NCBI RefSeq assembly: GCF_000424145.1
Contig: NZ_KE384137.1
Location: 520,594-584,593 of the forward strand
DNA from: Butyrivibrio sp. AC2005
GTDB taxonomy: Bacteria > Bacillota > Clostridia > Lachnospirales > Lachnospiraceae
Direction of reading: 5' to 3'
DNA: 64,000 nt
Positions 1-7,925 of the stretch are shown one piece after another. The position numbers and the translations under genes were made by a program. The notes beneath the pieces were generated by a model that worked only from the letters and a program-made list of their open reading frames with translations, did no database searches and was not told the origin of the DNA. Positions within the stretch are counted from its first letter, which is position 1, and every line of letters starts with the position of its first letter.

Positions 1-225
1 TGTTTCCTTATTGGTAAGTGCCTCGATAACAAGCTCAATTGCACGATTATGATCAGGAATAGCTGTGTCATTTGTAATCTTATCGCCATCACCGGGAGTG
101 AATACTATTCTGCCGTCGATGCCGATTCTCTCACAAATGCCCTTTCCAAGTACTTTTTCTGTCTCTGAATCAATAAGCTGAAATTTAAGTGATGAACTTC
201 CGCAATTGATAACCAGTATTTTCAT
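1..225 (-). CDS. ackA: acetate kinase, N-terminal part (cut by window edge)
   Basis: Only the first 75 residues are inside the window. They begin MKILVINCGSSSLKFQLID, the phosphate-1 motif of the acetate kinase family (N-C-G-S-S-S-L-K). The enzyme interconverts acetyl-phosphate plus ADP and acetate plus ATP in the cytoplasm, the final ATP-yielding step of acetate fermentation. The ATG at 223-225 has a good ribosome-binding site (ggaggtt on the minus strand, 231-237). The gene is divergent from tmcAL with only 29 bp between the start codons. The second acyl kinase in the window (24221-25333) is the butyrate kinase type, so this is probably the housekeeping acetate kinase. Confidence 0.93.
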   Translation of the reverse strand, partial: MKILVINCGSSSLKFQLIDSETEKVLGKGICERIGIDGRIVFTPGDGDKITNDTAIPDHNRAIELVIEALTNKET

Positions 226-254
226 TATGTAACCTCCATGATATTATATTTTTT

Positions 255-1547
255 ATGAAGACCGTAGGAATCATTGCTGAATTTAACCCCTTCCATAAGG
301 GACACGAATACCTGATCCGTACTCTGAAAAAAGAGACCGGGTCCGATTATGCTGTCATTGTAATGAGCGGTGATTACACTCAGCGTGGAGCTCCTGCAAT
401 CCTCGATAAATATACAAGAACAAAAATGGCCCTGCTATGCGGAGCCGACCTTGTATTAGAATTGCCTATCTATTATAGCACATCCAGCGCAGAATTTTTC
501 GCAGGAGGTGCAGTTTCTTTATTAAATAATCTTGGGTGCATTGACTTTCTCGGATTCGGCTCCGAATCAGGAGATATAGAATCCATGAAAAAAGTTTCCG
601 CTGTTCTTGCTGACGAACCAAAAGACTTTTCAGAACATATAAAAAGGAATCTGAAGAGTGGGATGAGTTATCCTGCAGCAAGATCTGATGCACTCTCCAA
701 ATATATTGACAAAACCAGTGATACAAATGACAACGGATTTGATGTCTCTCCGCTTTCAAGCCCTAACGATATTCTCGGAACCGAATATATAAAGGCACTG
801 ATATTACAGCACAGTACTATTACACCTTATGCCGTAAAAAGAGTAGGTGCAGGTTACGATGATACTGAGCTGTTTTCTGATCCCGGCCATTATGCTTCTG
901 CTAAAGCTATACGGACTGTTCTTGAAAACCTTGGAGATATTAAGAGCATTTCAGGGAAAGACCTGTCGCAGGAAGACGCTTTTTCTCAGCTTCCCATTGC
1001 TGTTAAGGATTATCTTCTTAGTTTAAATAATGACGGAAAGCTCTCTTACATTTCTGCAGATAGTTTTTCAGAACTTTTGCACTATAAATTATTACTTGGA
1101 AAAAATACAGGCTTTTCCGATTTTCTTGATGTCACACCTGACTTATCCGATAAAATCCTGGGGAATCTTAATAGTTTTTCTTCATTTTCAGATTACATTA
1201 TGAAGCTCAAATCCAAGGATCTGACATATACCAGAATAAGTCGTGCGCTTTTGCATATTGTTCTTGGGATGACCTCAGATAAATTAAAGCTATACACCGA
1301 AGACCGCAGTGCTTTCACATCATATGCACGAATTCTGGGCTTTAACAAAAGCGCTTCTCCTCTTATGAAAAAAATACAGGAATGCTCTCACATTCCTGTT
1401 ATTTCCACGCTCTCTGATGCATATAAGACACTTGACAAAACTGCATATATGCTTCTTTGTGATACCATATCCGCATCAAATATTTATGACCTTGTAAGAG
1501 GTACTACACCAATAAACGAATATGCAAAACCTCCGGTCATTTTATAA
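255..1547 (+). CDS. tmcAL: tRNA(Met) cytidine acetate ligase
   Basis: 430 residues, the usual length of the TmcAL/YlbM (DUF795) family. The N-terminus holds a nucleotidyltransferase fold with the HxGH motif (NPFHKGHEYL, residues 11-20) and the family stretch VMSGDYTQRGAPAILDK. In Bacillus subtilis this enzyme uses acetate and ATP, via acetyl-AMP, to make N4-acetylcytidine at the wobble base of elongator tRNA-Met. It is divergent from acetate kinase, and both enzymes use acetate. No clear Shine-Dalgarno sequence precedes the ATG, but this start gives the complete family N-terminus. The 3' end converges on the next gene with 25 bp between and no obvious terminator. Confidence 0.93.
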   Translation: MKTVGIIAEFNPFHKGHEYLIRTLKKETGSDYAVIVMSGDYTQRGAPAILDKYTRTKMALLCGADLVLELPIYYSTSSAEFFAGGAVSLLNNLGCIDFLGFGSESGDIESMKKVSAVLADEPKDFSEHIKRNLKSGMSYPAARSDALSKYIDKTSDTNDNGFDVSPLSSPNDILGTEYIKALILQHSTITPYAVKRVGAGYDDTELFSDPGHYASAKAIRTVLENLGDIKSISGKDLSQEDAFSQLPIAVKDYLLSLNNDGKLSYISADSFSELLHYKLLLGKNTGFSDFLDVTPDLSDKILGNLNSFSSFSDYIMKLKSKDLTYTRISRALLHIVLGMTSDKLKLYTEDRSAFTSYARILGFNKSASPLMKKIQECSHIPVISTLSDAYKTLDKTAYMLLCDTISASNIYDLVRGTTPINEYAKPPVIL

Positions 1548-1572
1548 GCCTTAGTTTATTCCTTTGCAGCTG

Positions 1573-2856
1573 TCAGTCTGCTCTTTTATATGCATAAGGG
1601 CTAAATTCCTGAATCTCACCACTTCCAAACATAGCAGCTTCATCAACTTCAAATGTGGGAACCTGACTATTCTTCAGGCTTTCTTCTGCTTCTACCTGTG
1701 CTTTCTTTAAATCCTTTACATACTGAATCTCGTACCCCAATATTTTTGCCAGATACAGCAGACCTCCGAGTCCCTGGACATTACCTTTTTCAAAGGCTTT
1801 TTTTGCATTTTCCTCAAGCTTTGCCTTAACCTTGTCTTTCGGATAAGTTTTTAATGCGTCAACAGCCATCTGAAAGTATGCTTCATCCACATCATTCAGG
1901 CAGTCAAACAAAAAGTCTAATCCATTATGTTTAAGATGGCTGTCTACCACTTTAAGAAGTCTTATTCCATTACATACACTGTATTCATTTTCATAGCCCT
2001 TAAAGCACATGTAGTCTGTAAGCTTTACTTTACCCTGTCTTATAGCCCTGGCATATTTATTTACTTCTGCCTCTGTAAGAACTCTCTCAAATATATCCCT
2101 GCCATCTCCGGTAATAACAGCTTCTCCTGCATTGTATTTTTCCCATTGATATCGAACCTTCCCCCAGTCAGCCTTTGACAGTTCATCAAGAGGTCTTCCG
2201 AGAGCAGCCTTAAATCTTGCATTTGATTTCTTCGGAAGCTCAGTATAATAATCGCCCCTATCCTCAAAGAATTTTTCAATGCTCTCGCTTAAGAAGGGAA
2301 GTCGTCCTCTTACAGGGAGTTTTATTACCGTTCCATCAATCGCATATAACTCATTCTCTTTTTTGTTATAACCAACGATAAGATCAACCGGATATATACT
2401 TCCTAAAATACGAACCCACTTATCATCATCACTCATTTTAATATATGGAATTTCTTTTCCCCATTTATTTTTATATGGATGAAAGCTCATATCACTAATG
2501 ATGTCTTCGAATTGCTTTCTCTTATACATATCCCTGAAATGAGGCATTTTACCATATCCCCAGACATCCGGGGTCTCTTCTTCAGGCTCCGGCATCCTGG
2601 CATTGGCATGGCTTTCGGCAGTGACTTTATCAGTTTTCCAAAAAGCCAATGCCGAGAGCACAGGCACCAGTAAACAAAATGAAAAAATACCGGCTTCTTC
2701 ATTTTGTAAAAGAGTTGCCAGCATAACTGAAACTCCACCTGAACAGATTACTGTAGCAGTTTCAATCAGGATTACCATCCAGAATATTTTCCATGCAAGC
2801 TTACTTTTTTCACCATAAGAGGCTTTCTCAGCTTTTTTTAATAATTCATTGAACAT
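1573..2856 (-). CDS. membrane-anchored protein of unknown function
   Basis: 427 residues, not recognised. Two hydrophobic segments lie near the N-terminus (about residues 26-50 and 55-75), followed by a long soluble part of about 350 residues. The soluble part is rich in charged residues, with a tryptophan-containing stretch near residues 90-150 and a lysine-rich helical region near the C-terminus. No signal peptide cleavage site, lipobox or catalytic motif could be seen, so a cytoplasmic domain tethered by a two-helix hairpin is the simplest reading. The start ATG is preceded by a weak site (gcggaaaa). It is a single gene convergent with tmcAL and divergent from the diguanylate cyclase. Confidence 0.75.
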   Translation of the reverse strand: MFNELLKKAEKASYGEKSKLAWKIFWMVILIETATVICSGGVSVMLATLLQNEEAGIFSFCLLVPVLSALAFWKTDKVTAESHANARMPEPEEETPDVWGYGKMPHFRDMYKRKQFEDIISDMSFHPYKNKWGKEIPYIKMSDDDKWVRILGSIYPVDLIVGYNKKENELYAIDGTVIKLPVRGRLPFLSESIEKFFEDRGDYYTELPKKSNARFKAALGRPLDELSKADWGKVRYQWEKYNAGEAVITGDGRDIFERVLTEAEVNKYARAIRQGKVKLTDYMCFKGYENEYSVCNGIRLLKVVDSHLKHNGLDFLFDCLNDVDEAYFQMAVDALKTYPKDKVKAKLEENAKKAFEKGNVQGLGGLLYLAKILGYEIQYVKDLKKAQVEAEESLKNSQVPTFEVDEAAMFGSGEIQEFSPYAYKRAD

Positions 2857-2962
2857 TACTTATTTTCCGCCTTAGCAGTTATATCACGAAGCAAAATTAT
2901 AACAAAATTCACCTTGTCTTCCAAGAGTGTGTATACCGTAATATTATTTATAAAGCTTTAAT

Positions 2963-2992
2963 TTGAATGGTGAAAATAGTGCATAGTATAAT
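2963..2992 (+). promoter_or_regulatory. sigma-A-type promoter of the diguanylate cyclase gene
   Basis: A -35 box ttgaat (2963-2968) and a perfect -10 box tataat (2987-2992) are separated by 18 bp. Transcription would start near 2999, leaving a leader of about 65 nt before the ATG at 3067. Confidence 0.6.
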
Positions 2993-3066
2993 TTATTTGG
3001 GAAAATTTTAACTTTGTATATTACTGAATTAAGCTTTACAGCCTATATAAATTCGGAGAAATATCC

Positions 3067-4083
3067 ATGAATAGCCAGTCTGTATTTTATAACTCAGTTT
3101 CACTATATGTATCTATAGCCCTCCTGGGGCTTTTATTTCTTGCCTTTTTTACATACTATCAAAAGCACAAGAAAACCCGTGAGCTTGAAAGTGCCATTCA
3201 TGCACTGGCAGATATGTACTCTTCCATGACACTGTTTGACCTGAAAGAAAAGAAAGTCACGCCTCTCAGAAACAGCGATATAGACGAGAAAGTTTTCAAG
3301 GGTGAAAAAGAGATTATATACAACAGAGAAAGAGCTTTGGCAGCACATCTGGCTACTGAAGCATCCCGGGAAGCATTGTATCAGTTCATGAGAATGGACC
3401 AGATCAGGGAAAGAATCGGAGATCTTTCTCATATTACCCATGAATATGTTGACAATAACGGAAAATGGAATCGCCTGCATTTTATTGTAGTAAAAAGAGA
3501 TTTCGACGGAACAATCCAAAAGCTGCTATGGGCAGTTGAATCTATAGATGAAGACCGAAAGCGTCAGGAACTGTTTAAAAAGTTGTCTGAAACCGATTCT
3601 TTGACCAAGCTCCTAAACCGCACAGGAGGTGAAACCAAAGTTTCCGAATATCTTGAAAGCGGAAAAAAAGGGTTATTTCTCATGCTCGATGCCGATCATT
3701 TCAAACATGTAAATGATGCTTATGGTCATGACATGGGGGATGAGGTAATTATTGCGCTTGCAAATGCCCTAAGAGAAACCTTCAGAGAGGTTGATGTTAT
3801 ATTCAGACTTGGTGGCGATGAGTTTGTGGTTTTCGCACCGGGAGTCGAAAATGAAACTACCTGCAGAACGCTGATTAACAGACTTTTTGAAAATGTAAAT
3901 AAAGTTTCTTTTGATAAGATTAGCGATTGGAAACTACAAATAAGTGTAGGCGCTGTTCTGTGCAACTACAAAGATTCCTTTGATTCCTTATATCAGATAG
4001 CAGACAAAGCCATGTATCAAAGTAAGGAAGTTGAAGGGAATCATGTGACATATTCAGGACTGCTTCTGCGCTCTTCCTCATAA
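3067..4083 (+). CDS. diguanylate cyclase, membrane-anchored, with intact I-site
   Basis: 338 residues. One N-terminal transmembrane helix (about residues 8-30) is followed by a PAS-like sensory region (about 45-165) and a GGDEF domain (about 170-330). The active-site motif is intact (RLGGDEFVVF). Five residues upstream is R-E-V-D, matching the RxxD inhibitory site, so product feedback by c-di-GMP is expected. The enzyme would join two GTP into cyclic di-GMP at the inner face of the membrane. The last codon sits directly against the stump of a surface-protein gene that is still in open frame, so the region downstream has been rearranged. It is one of three GGDEF proteins in the window. Confidence 0.93.
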   Translation: MNSQSVFYNSVSLYVSIALLGLLFLAFFTYYQKHKKTRELESAIHALADMYSSMTLFDLKEKKVTPLRNSDIDEKVFKGEKEIIYNRERALAAHLATEASREALYQFMRMDQIRERIGDLSHITHEYVDNNGKWNRLHFIVVKRDFDGTIQKLLWAVESIDEDRKRQELFKKLSETDSLTKLLNRTGGETKVSEYLESGKKGLFLMLDADHFKHVNDAYGHDMGDEVIIALANALRETFREVDVIFRLGGDEFVVFAPGVENETTCRTLINRLFENVNKVSFDKISDWKLQISVGAVLCNYKDSFDSLYQIADKAMYQSKEVEGNHVTYSGLLLRSSS

Positions 4084-4084
4084 G

Positions 4085-4660
4085 ACAGCAACAGGCTCTG
4101 CTCTTACGCCTGCTGTTACTTTAAAATACAAAGATAATACTTTGGTTTCAGGGACTGATTATTCAACCCAATATTCAAATAATGTCAATGCAGGCTATGC
4201 CACTGTTACTATTACGGGAAAAGGGAACTTTACAGGGACCACAACAACCTCTTTCTATATAGAAAGCCCTCCCGAAGTAAACAATAATGAAGTCGATGCA
4301 AACAACCAGGAATCTGAATCAAACAGAGCTTCAAATACTACATCAAAAAAATCTGCCTCCGACGATTCATTAGACTCATTCGATAAGATAAAATCCTTCT
4401 CTCTTAAAAAAGGAAAAAAATCCCTTACAGTAAGCTGGGATAAAGTAGACGAAGCAGATAAATATGAGATTCAGTATTCTACCAATAAAAAATTTACCGA
4501 TGCTAAAACAAAGACCTGCAAGGGTTCCAAGAAATCAGTAAAAATCAAGAAACTTAAATCCGGAAAGAAATATTACGTCCGCATCCGTTATCGCCAAAGT
4601 AATTATGGAATAAAAACTTACTCAAAATGGAGTAAAGTAAAGAAAGTCAAAGTAAGCTAA
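4085..4660 (+). pseudogene. 3' remnant of a secreted surface protein (Ig-like repeat plus fibronectin type III domain)
   Basis: The open frame enters from inside the end of the cyclase gene (first in-frame stop upstream at 4046-4048) and has no credible start, ribosome-binding site or signal peptide; the best internal start would be TTG at 4142. It begins partway into a module of the type tP.vtlkY.dntLvsGtDY...NNvNaGyATVTITGKGNFTGT, common in Lachnospiraceae surface proteins. A Ser/Asn-rich spacer and a fibronectin type III domain follow (about 4390-4660, containing SLTVSWDKVDEADKYEIQYS), ending in a Lys-rich C-terminus. The missing front half suggests a deletion or the arrival of the cyclase gene. 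Expression as a short cytosolic protein cannot be excluded. Confidence 0.6.
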
Positions 4661-4666
4661 TATAAA

Positions 4667-4717
4667 AAAAATGACTAAATATTATCACTTTATCGTGTTA
4701 AATATTTAGTCATTTTT
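4667..4717. terminator. bidirectional intrinsic terminator
   Basis: Perfect 17-bp inverted repeat (4667-4683 and 4701-4717) around a 17-nt loop, with A-runs on the left and T-runs on the right. It lies between the convergent surface-protein remnant and the U32-like gene and can serve both. Confidence 0.85.
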
Positions 4718-4748
4718 ATTTGCAGACTTCGCACGCCGAAAATAATAA

Positions 4749-5645
4749 TCAAAACAAATCCAGCATACTGTCCAGATATATGTCCTCTCTAACCTTAAGC
4801 TGATATTCAGGCTTTGTCATATAGTAGAGCAAAAACTCGAGTATTATCGCACTTCCAAGACTGCGCCCTTCAATCTTAAAGTTTGTAAAACCGTTAGGCC
4901 CATATACTTTTGTAATGTCTTCTATCCCGATAAATCCCGGATTTTTCATAGCCTCAGAGAATCTGTATCCGCTTCCTGCGGTAGGTGACACACATACATG
5001 ATCCTCACAGTCCTCTCCAAGACTCTTTCGGCTGACATTCTCATAACAATTTTTCCTATCGTAACAATCATACCTGCAACATTCGTTACAGAGAAATTCA
5101 ACCTTATCCTTTAGTAACTGCGGTAAATTATTCAGTTTATCAAAAGCCTTATTTAATCTGAAATCCGGTACGACATACCGAAAGTCCTCGCGGTTTAATT
5201 CGTCTTCGAAATCCTTAAAGTCGGTAAGAACCTTAGTCGTAGAGGACACAAAATAGAAACCGGGATAATTGGCTTTAATATAATCCAGTAACAAATCTGA
5301 ATACAGAATTATGCCATTCTCTGTTTCTCCGTTCTTCTCAAACAGGCTGCAGAGATAATTACACCGTTTATCTTCAAGATGTTCTTTTCTCAAAAGTGAA
5401 TTACTGAAGGTCAGTCTGGCAGAAATACCATATTCTTCCATTAAATCTGCGACATTCAGAGGCTCTTCCTCTCCAAAACCCACTCGTCCTCCGCCCCAGA
5501 TGCAATCTCCCGGAGCACCATAAACAGACCCTATTTCGCACCAGTCATAAAAGTATTCACGATGGGCACGATATAGAGGCAGGAAGGCCTTGTATAATTC
5601 ATAGAACTCAAATAAACCCGGAAGATGATAGTATGCTGTCATCAT
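4749..5645 (-). CDS. conserved hypothetical protein, possibly U32-like TIM barrel
   Basis: 298 residues from the chosen ATG (5643-5645). It has no signal peptide or membrane segment. The features that stand out are a cysteine cluster (NECCRYDCYDRKNCY, about residues 188-205) after a segment shaped like a (beta/alpha) barrel repeat (ISARLTFSNSLL, and IILYSDLLLDYIKANYPG), and a late GRSLGSAIILEFLLYYM motif. The pattern of barrel strands and clustered cysteines recalls peptidase-U32/UbiU-type proteins, which often bind an Fe-S cluster, but this is a weak likeness. The Shine-Dalgarno sequence (gaggggtga) is formed partly by the end of a dispersed repeat element at 5657-5704. The gene follows the GGDEF-EAL gene on the same strand. 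Confidence 0.72.
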   Translation of the reverse strand: MMTAYYHLPGLFEFYELYKAFLPLYRAHREYFYDWCEIGSVYGAPGDCIWGGGRVGFGEEEPLNVADLMEEYGISARLTFSNSLLRKEHLEDKRCNYLCSLFEKNGETENGIILYSDLLLDYIKANYPGFYFVSSTTKVLTDFKDFEDELNREDFRYVVPDFRLNKAFDKLNNLPQLLKDKVEFLCNECCRYDCYDRKNCYENVSRKSLGEDCEDHVCVSPTAGSGYRFSEAMKNPGFIGIEDITKVYGPNGFTNFKIEGRSLGSAIILEFLLYYMTKPEYQLKVREDIYLDSMLDLF

Positions 5646-5656
5646 AAAAATCGTCA

Positions 5657-5704
5657 CCCCTCATCCGGCGCTTCGCGCCACCTTCCCCCCAAGGGGAAGG
5701 CTTT
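5657..5704 (-). repeat. dispersed hairpin repeat, copy 1
   Basis: On the + strand it reads cccctcatccg, then a GC-rich GGCGC/GCGCC mini-hairpin, then ccttcccccc-aaggggaagg. In mRNA sense (minus strand) this is two hairpins followed by gatgagggg, lying between the GGDEF-EAL gene and the next gene and supplying that gene's Shine-Dalgarno sequence. Five further copies start at 13799, 23518, 28444, 51191 and 55454. Confidence 0.85.
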
Positions 5705-5741
5705 AAGGTTACATATTCCGGCGGGCGTAAGGCTTAAAAAT

Positions 5742-7658
5742 TCACCCGGCGTTAACCTGATCCGAAAAGATTTCGGATGGCATTGGTTTTGCAAAGTAGA
5801 ATCCCTGTATCATCTCACAGTGAAGCTTTCTAATGTAATCATATTGTTCCTGAGTTTCTACTCCTTCAACAACAATCTTAAGTCCCAGCCGTTTTGCCAT
5901 CTGTACAACAGATTCAAGAACTATCATACCCTTTTCACTGTTCTCAATATTGCGCAGGAAATACATATCGATTTTCACAATATCAACCGGCATATCCTTG
6001 AACATATTCAGATTTGAGTATCCGCTTCCAAAATCATCCATCATTATGATGAATCCATGACTCCGCAGCTGATTCAGCATTTTGATAATATTTTCCATGT
6101 TATCATTAAACGCACTCTCAGTAAGTTCTATCTTTATAAGGCTGTGATCAATATTGTATTTATCAACAATACGAACAATCTCTTCAACTATGCCATGATG
6201 GTCGACATCAACTCTGGAAAAATTAACAGATACGGGAACCACTTCCATTCCCTGATTAATCCATTCTCTCAGTATTCTGCATACTTCTTCCAAAACATAA
6301 AGATCAAGCTCAGTTATAAACCCGTTCTTTTCAAGAATAGGAATAAAATCACCGGGATTTATCATCTGATTCTTGGAATCAATCCATCTTACAAGTGCCT
6401 CGGCACTAACTCTCTGTCGTGACATTGTATCGCATACAGGCTGCAGATAAACCTTAAACTCTTTATCAAGAATAGCTCCTCTTACACGCTGCTCTACAGA
6501 TTTTCTGTGCTCATCCTCAAGTCTTATATCAGCATCATAAAACGCAACATTGGTCTTGAAATTGCCCGATACCCACTTAAGTGCATACCCTGCGTGATCA
6601 AGCATCTTGTCGATATCCTTATCCCCATCTTCCAATCTGTAAATGCCGGCATAAAAAGAGACAGCATAGTCCATACCTGTAAGGGGATTGCTTATCGCCT
6701 CTGACAAGTCCATATTTTTTATCGTTTGGATTGATATTTCCTCTTCAGTCAGTATAGCAAAAGTATCTCCGCCAATTCTGCCACATACCGCTTTATGCCT
6801 GGCACTATCTACACATTTTTGAATACTTTCAGCAAGAAGCATCAGGACTCGGTCACCATTTTCCATTCCGGTTCTCTCATTTAGCTCCTGCATATGATAA
6901 ACCTGAATTTTTACCATCGCGTATCCACTCATATCCTGCTTATGCATAAGCTCGTCACAGGAGCGAACGAATCCCACCTTATTGTTAAGTCCCGTAAGCT
7001 CATCAACGGTAACATCGATAAAGCAAAATACCACTATAGTCATAGCAACAGCAAGCGCTATGATAAGACCTGTAAGGGATTGTTCCGGAAGAAACGCCTG
7101 ATATAAAAGATTGAAAACAGTAATAAGAAATACTGTAAACAAAAGTCTTCTTCTGATATTCCCCAGATATCTCTTGTGCCTGAATGCGCAAATTCCCACC
7201 ATAATGGAGCAGATAAGATAATAAATAAAGGTAATGGGAACACCAAATCCGTGTTCATAATCAAGAGTGTTTTTATCGAGTGAAAAGAACATATCAAAGA
7301 AAATATTCCCGAAAGTCGCAAAAACAAGCATTATGCCAAGACCTGCATTCATAATTTTATGCTTGCCATCTTCTCCGCACAGCTCATAAAAATATCTGGT
7401 TGCACTATAGGGTATTAAATACAATACGCAAAAATATGCCAGCAGCGCTATATAAGTGATGTAATAAGAACGTGGATTGGCTATTTTCAGAAGAATTACT
7501 GTAAGTGAATCGAGAATATTATACGCAATTGCGCAACAAATAAGCAGCTTTAAACTAAAGCCGAAATTTTTCATAAGCTTTGGACGAATCCAGGCGCATA
7601 TTAAACTGGTGAATATTACCATTATGCCGGCAACATCAAATTGGTAAGAAAACTGCAT
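5742..7658 (-). CDS. c-di-GMP phosphodiesterase (7TM, degenerate GGDEF, active EAL)
   Basis: 638 residues. About seven transmembrane helices (residues 8-220) precede a GGDEF domain whose signature is degenerate (GRIGGDTFAIL), so it is probably not a cyclase. The EAL domain (about 385-635) keeps the catalytic set: AEALVRW, SVNFSR, IELTES, MMDDFGSGYSN, VKID, VVEGVET and QGFYFAKPM. It should hydrolyse c-di-GMP to pGpG at the membrane, with the GGDEF part as a possible GTP sensor. The start ATG (7656-7658) is preceded by a leader that contains an intrinsic terminator (see 7694-7796), so conditional transcription is likely. Confidence 0.93.
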   Translation of the reverse strand: MQFSYQFDVAGIMVIFTSLICAWIRPKLMKNFGFSLKLLICCAIAYNILDSLTVILLKIANPRSYYITYIALLAYFCVLYLIPYSATRYFYELCGEDGKHKIMNAGLGIMLVFATFGNIFFDMFFSLDKNTLDYEHGFGVPITFIYYLICSIMVGICAFRHKRYLGNIRRRLLFTVFLITVFNLLYQAFLPEQSLTGLIIALAVAMTIVVFCFIDVTVDELTGLNNKVGFVRSCDELMHKQDMSGYAMVKIQVYHMQELNERTGMENGDRVLMLLAESIQKCVDSARHKAVCGRIGGDTFAILTEEEISIQTIKNMDLSEAISNPLTGMDYAVSFYAGIYRLEDGDKDIDKMLDHAGYALKWVSGNFKTNVAFYDADIRLEDEHRKSVEQRVRGAILDKEFKVYLQPVCDTMSRQRVSAEALVRWIDSKNQMINPGDFIPILEKNGFITELDLYVLEEVCRILREWINQGMEVVPVSVNFSRVDVDHHGIVEEIVRIVDKYNIDHSLIKIELTESAFNDNMENIIKMLNQLRSHGFIIMMDDFGSGYSNLNMFKDMPVDIVKIDMYFLRNIENSEKGMIVLESVVQMAKRLGLKIVVEGVETQEQYDYIRKLHCEMIQGFYFAKPMPSEIFSDQVNAG

Positions 7659-7693
7659 AATAGTACCTCAGGCAGAATCTATAGTAAATACGG

Positions 7694-7796
7694 TTAATTT
7701 CTATAAAAAAAGACGAAAAAAGATGATGTCCCCTCATATAGGCACATCATCTCCTCCACCTAACTATAATATATTATCTAAAATTTAATTTTTCAA
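7694..7796 (-). promoter_or_regulatory. promoter and attenuator-like leader of the GGDEF-EAL gene
   Basis: On the minus strand a promoter (-35 ttgaaa at 7796-7791, 17-bp spacer, -10 tatatt at 7773-7768) would start RNA near 7760. Within 10 nt comes a perfect 9-bp stem (agatgatgt 7752-7744, acatcatct 7729-7721) followed by a T-run, a textbook intrinsic terminator placed upstream of the gene. The stem overlaps ggaggag-atg-atg, which opens a 17-codon frame (M-C-L-Y-E-G-T-S-S-F-F-V-F-F-Y-R-N) running across the terminator to a stop at 7694-7696. No upstream minus-strand gene needs this terminator. Confidence 0.5.
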
Positions 7797-7925
7797 GCGA
7801 TTTTTTTGATTGATGATGTGTTTTTCTAAGTATTTTGAAATATATTTACCAAACTTTAATAAATTGCTATCAAAAATTCGTCTATAATAAATTCAAACTA
7901 TATTCTATTGTTAAAAAGGAGCAAT

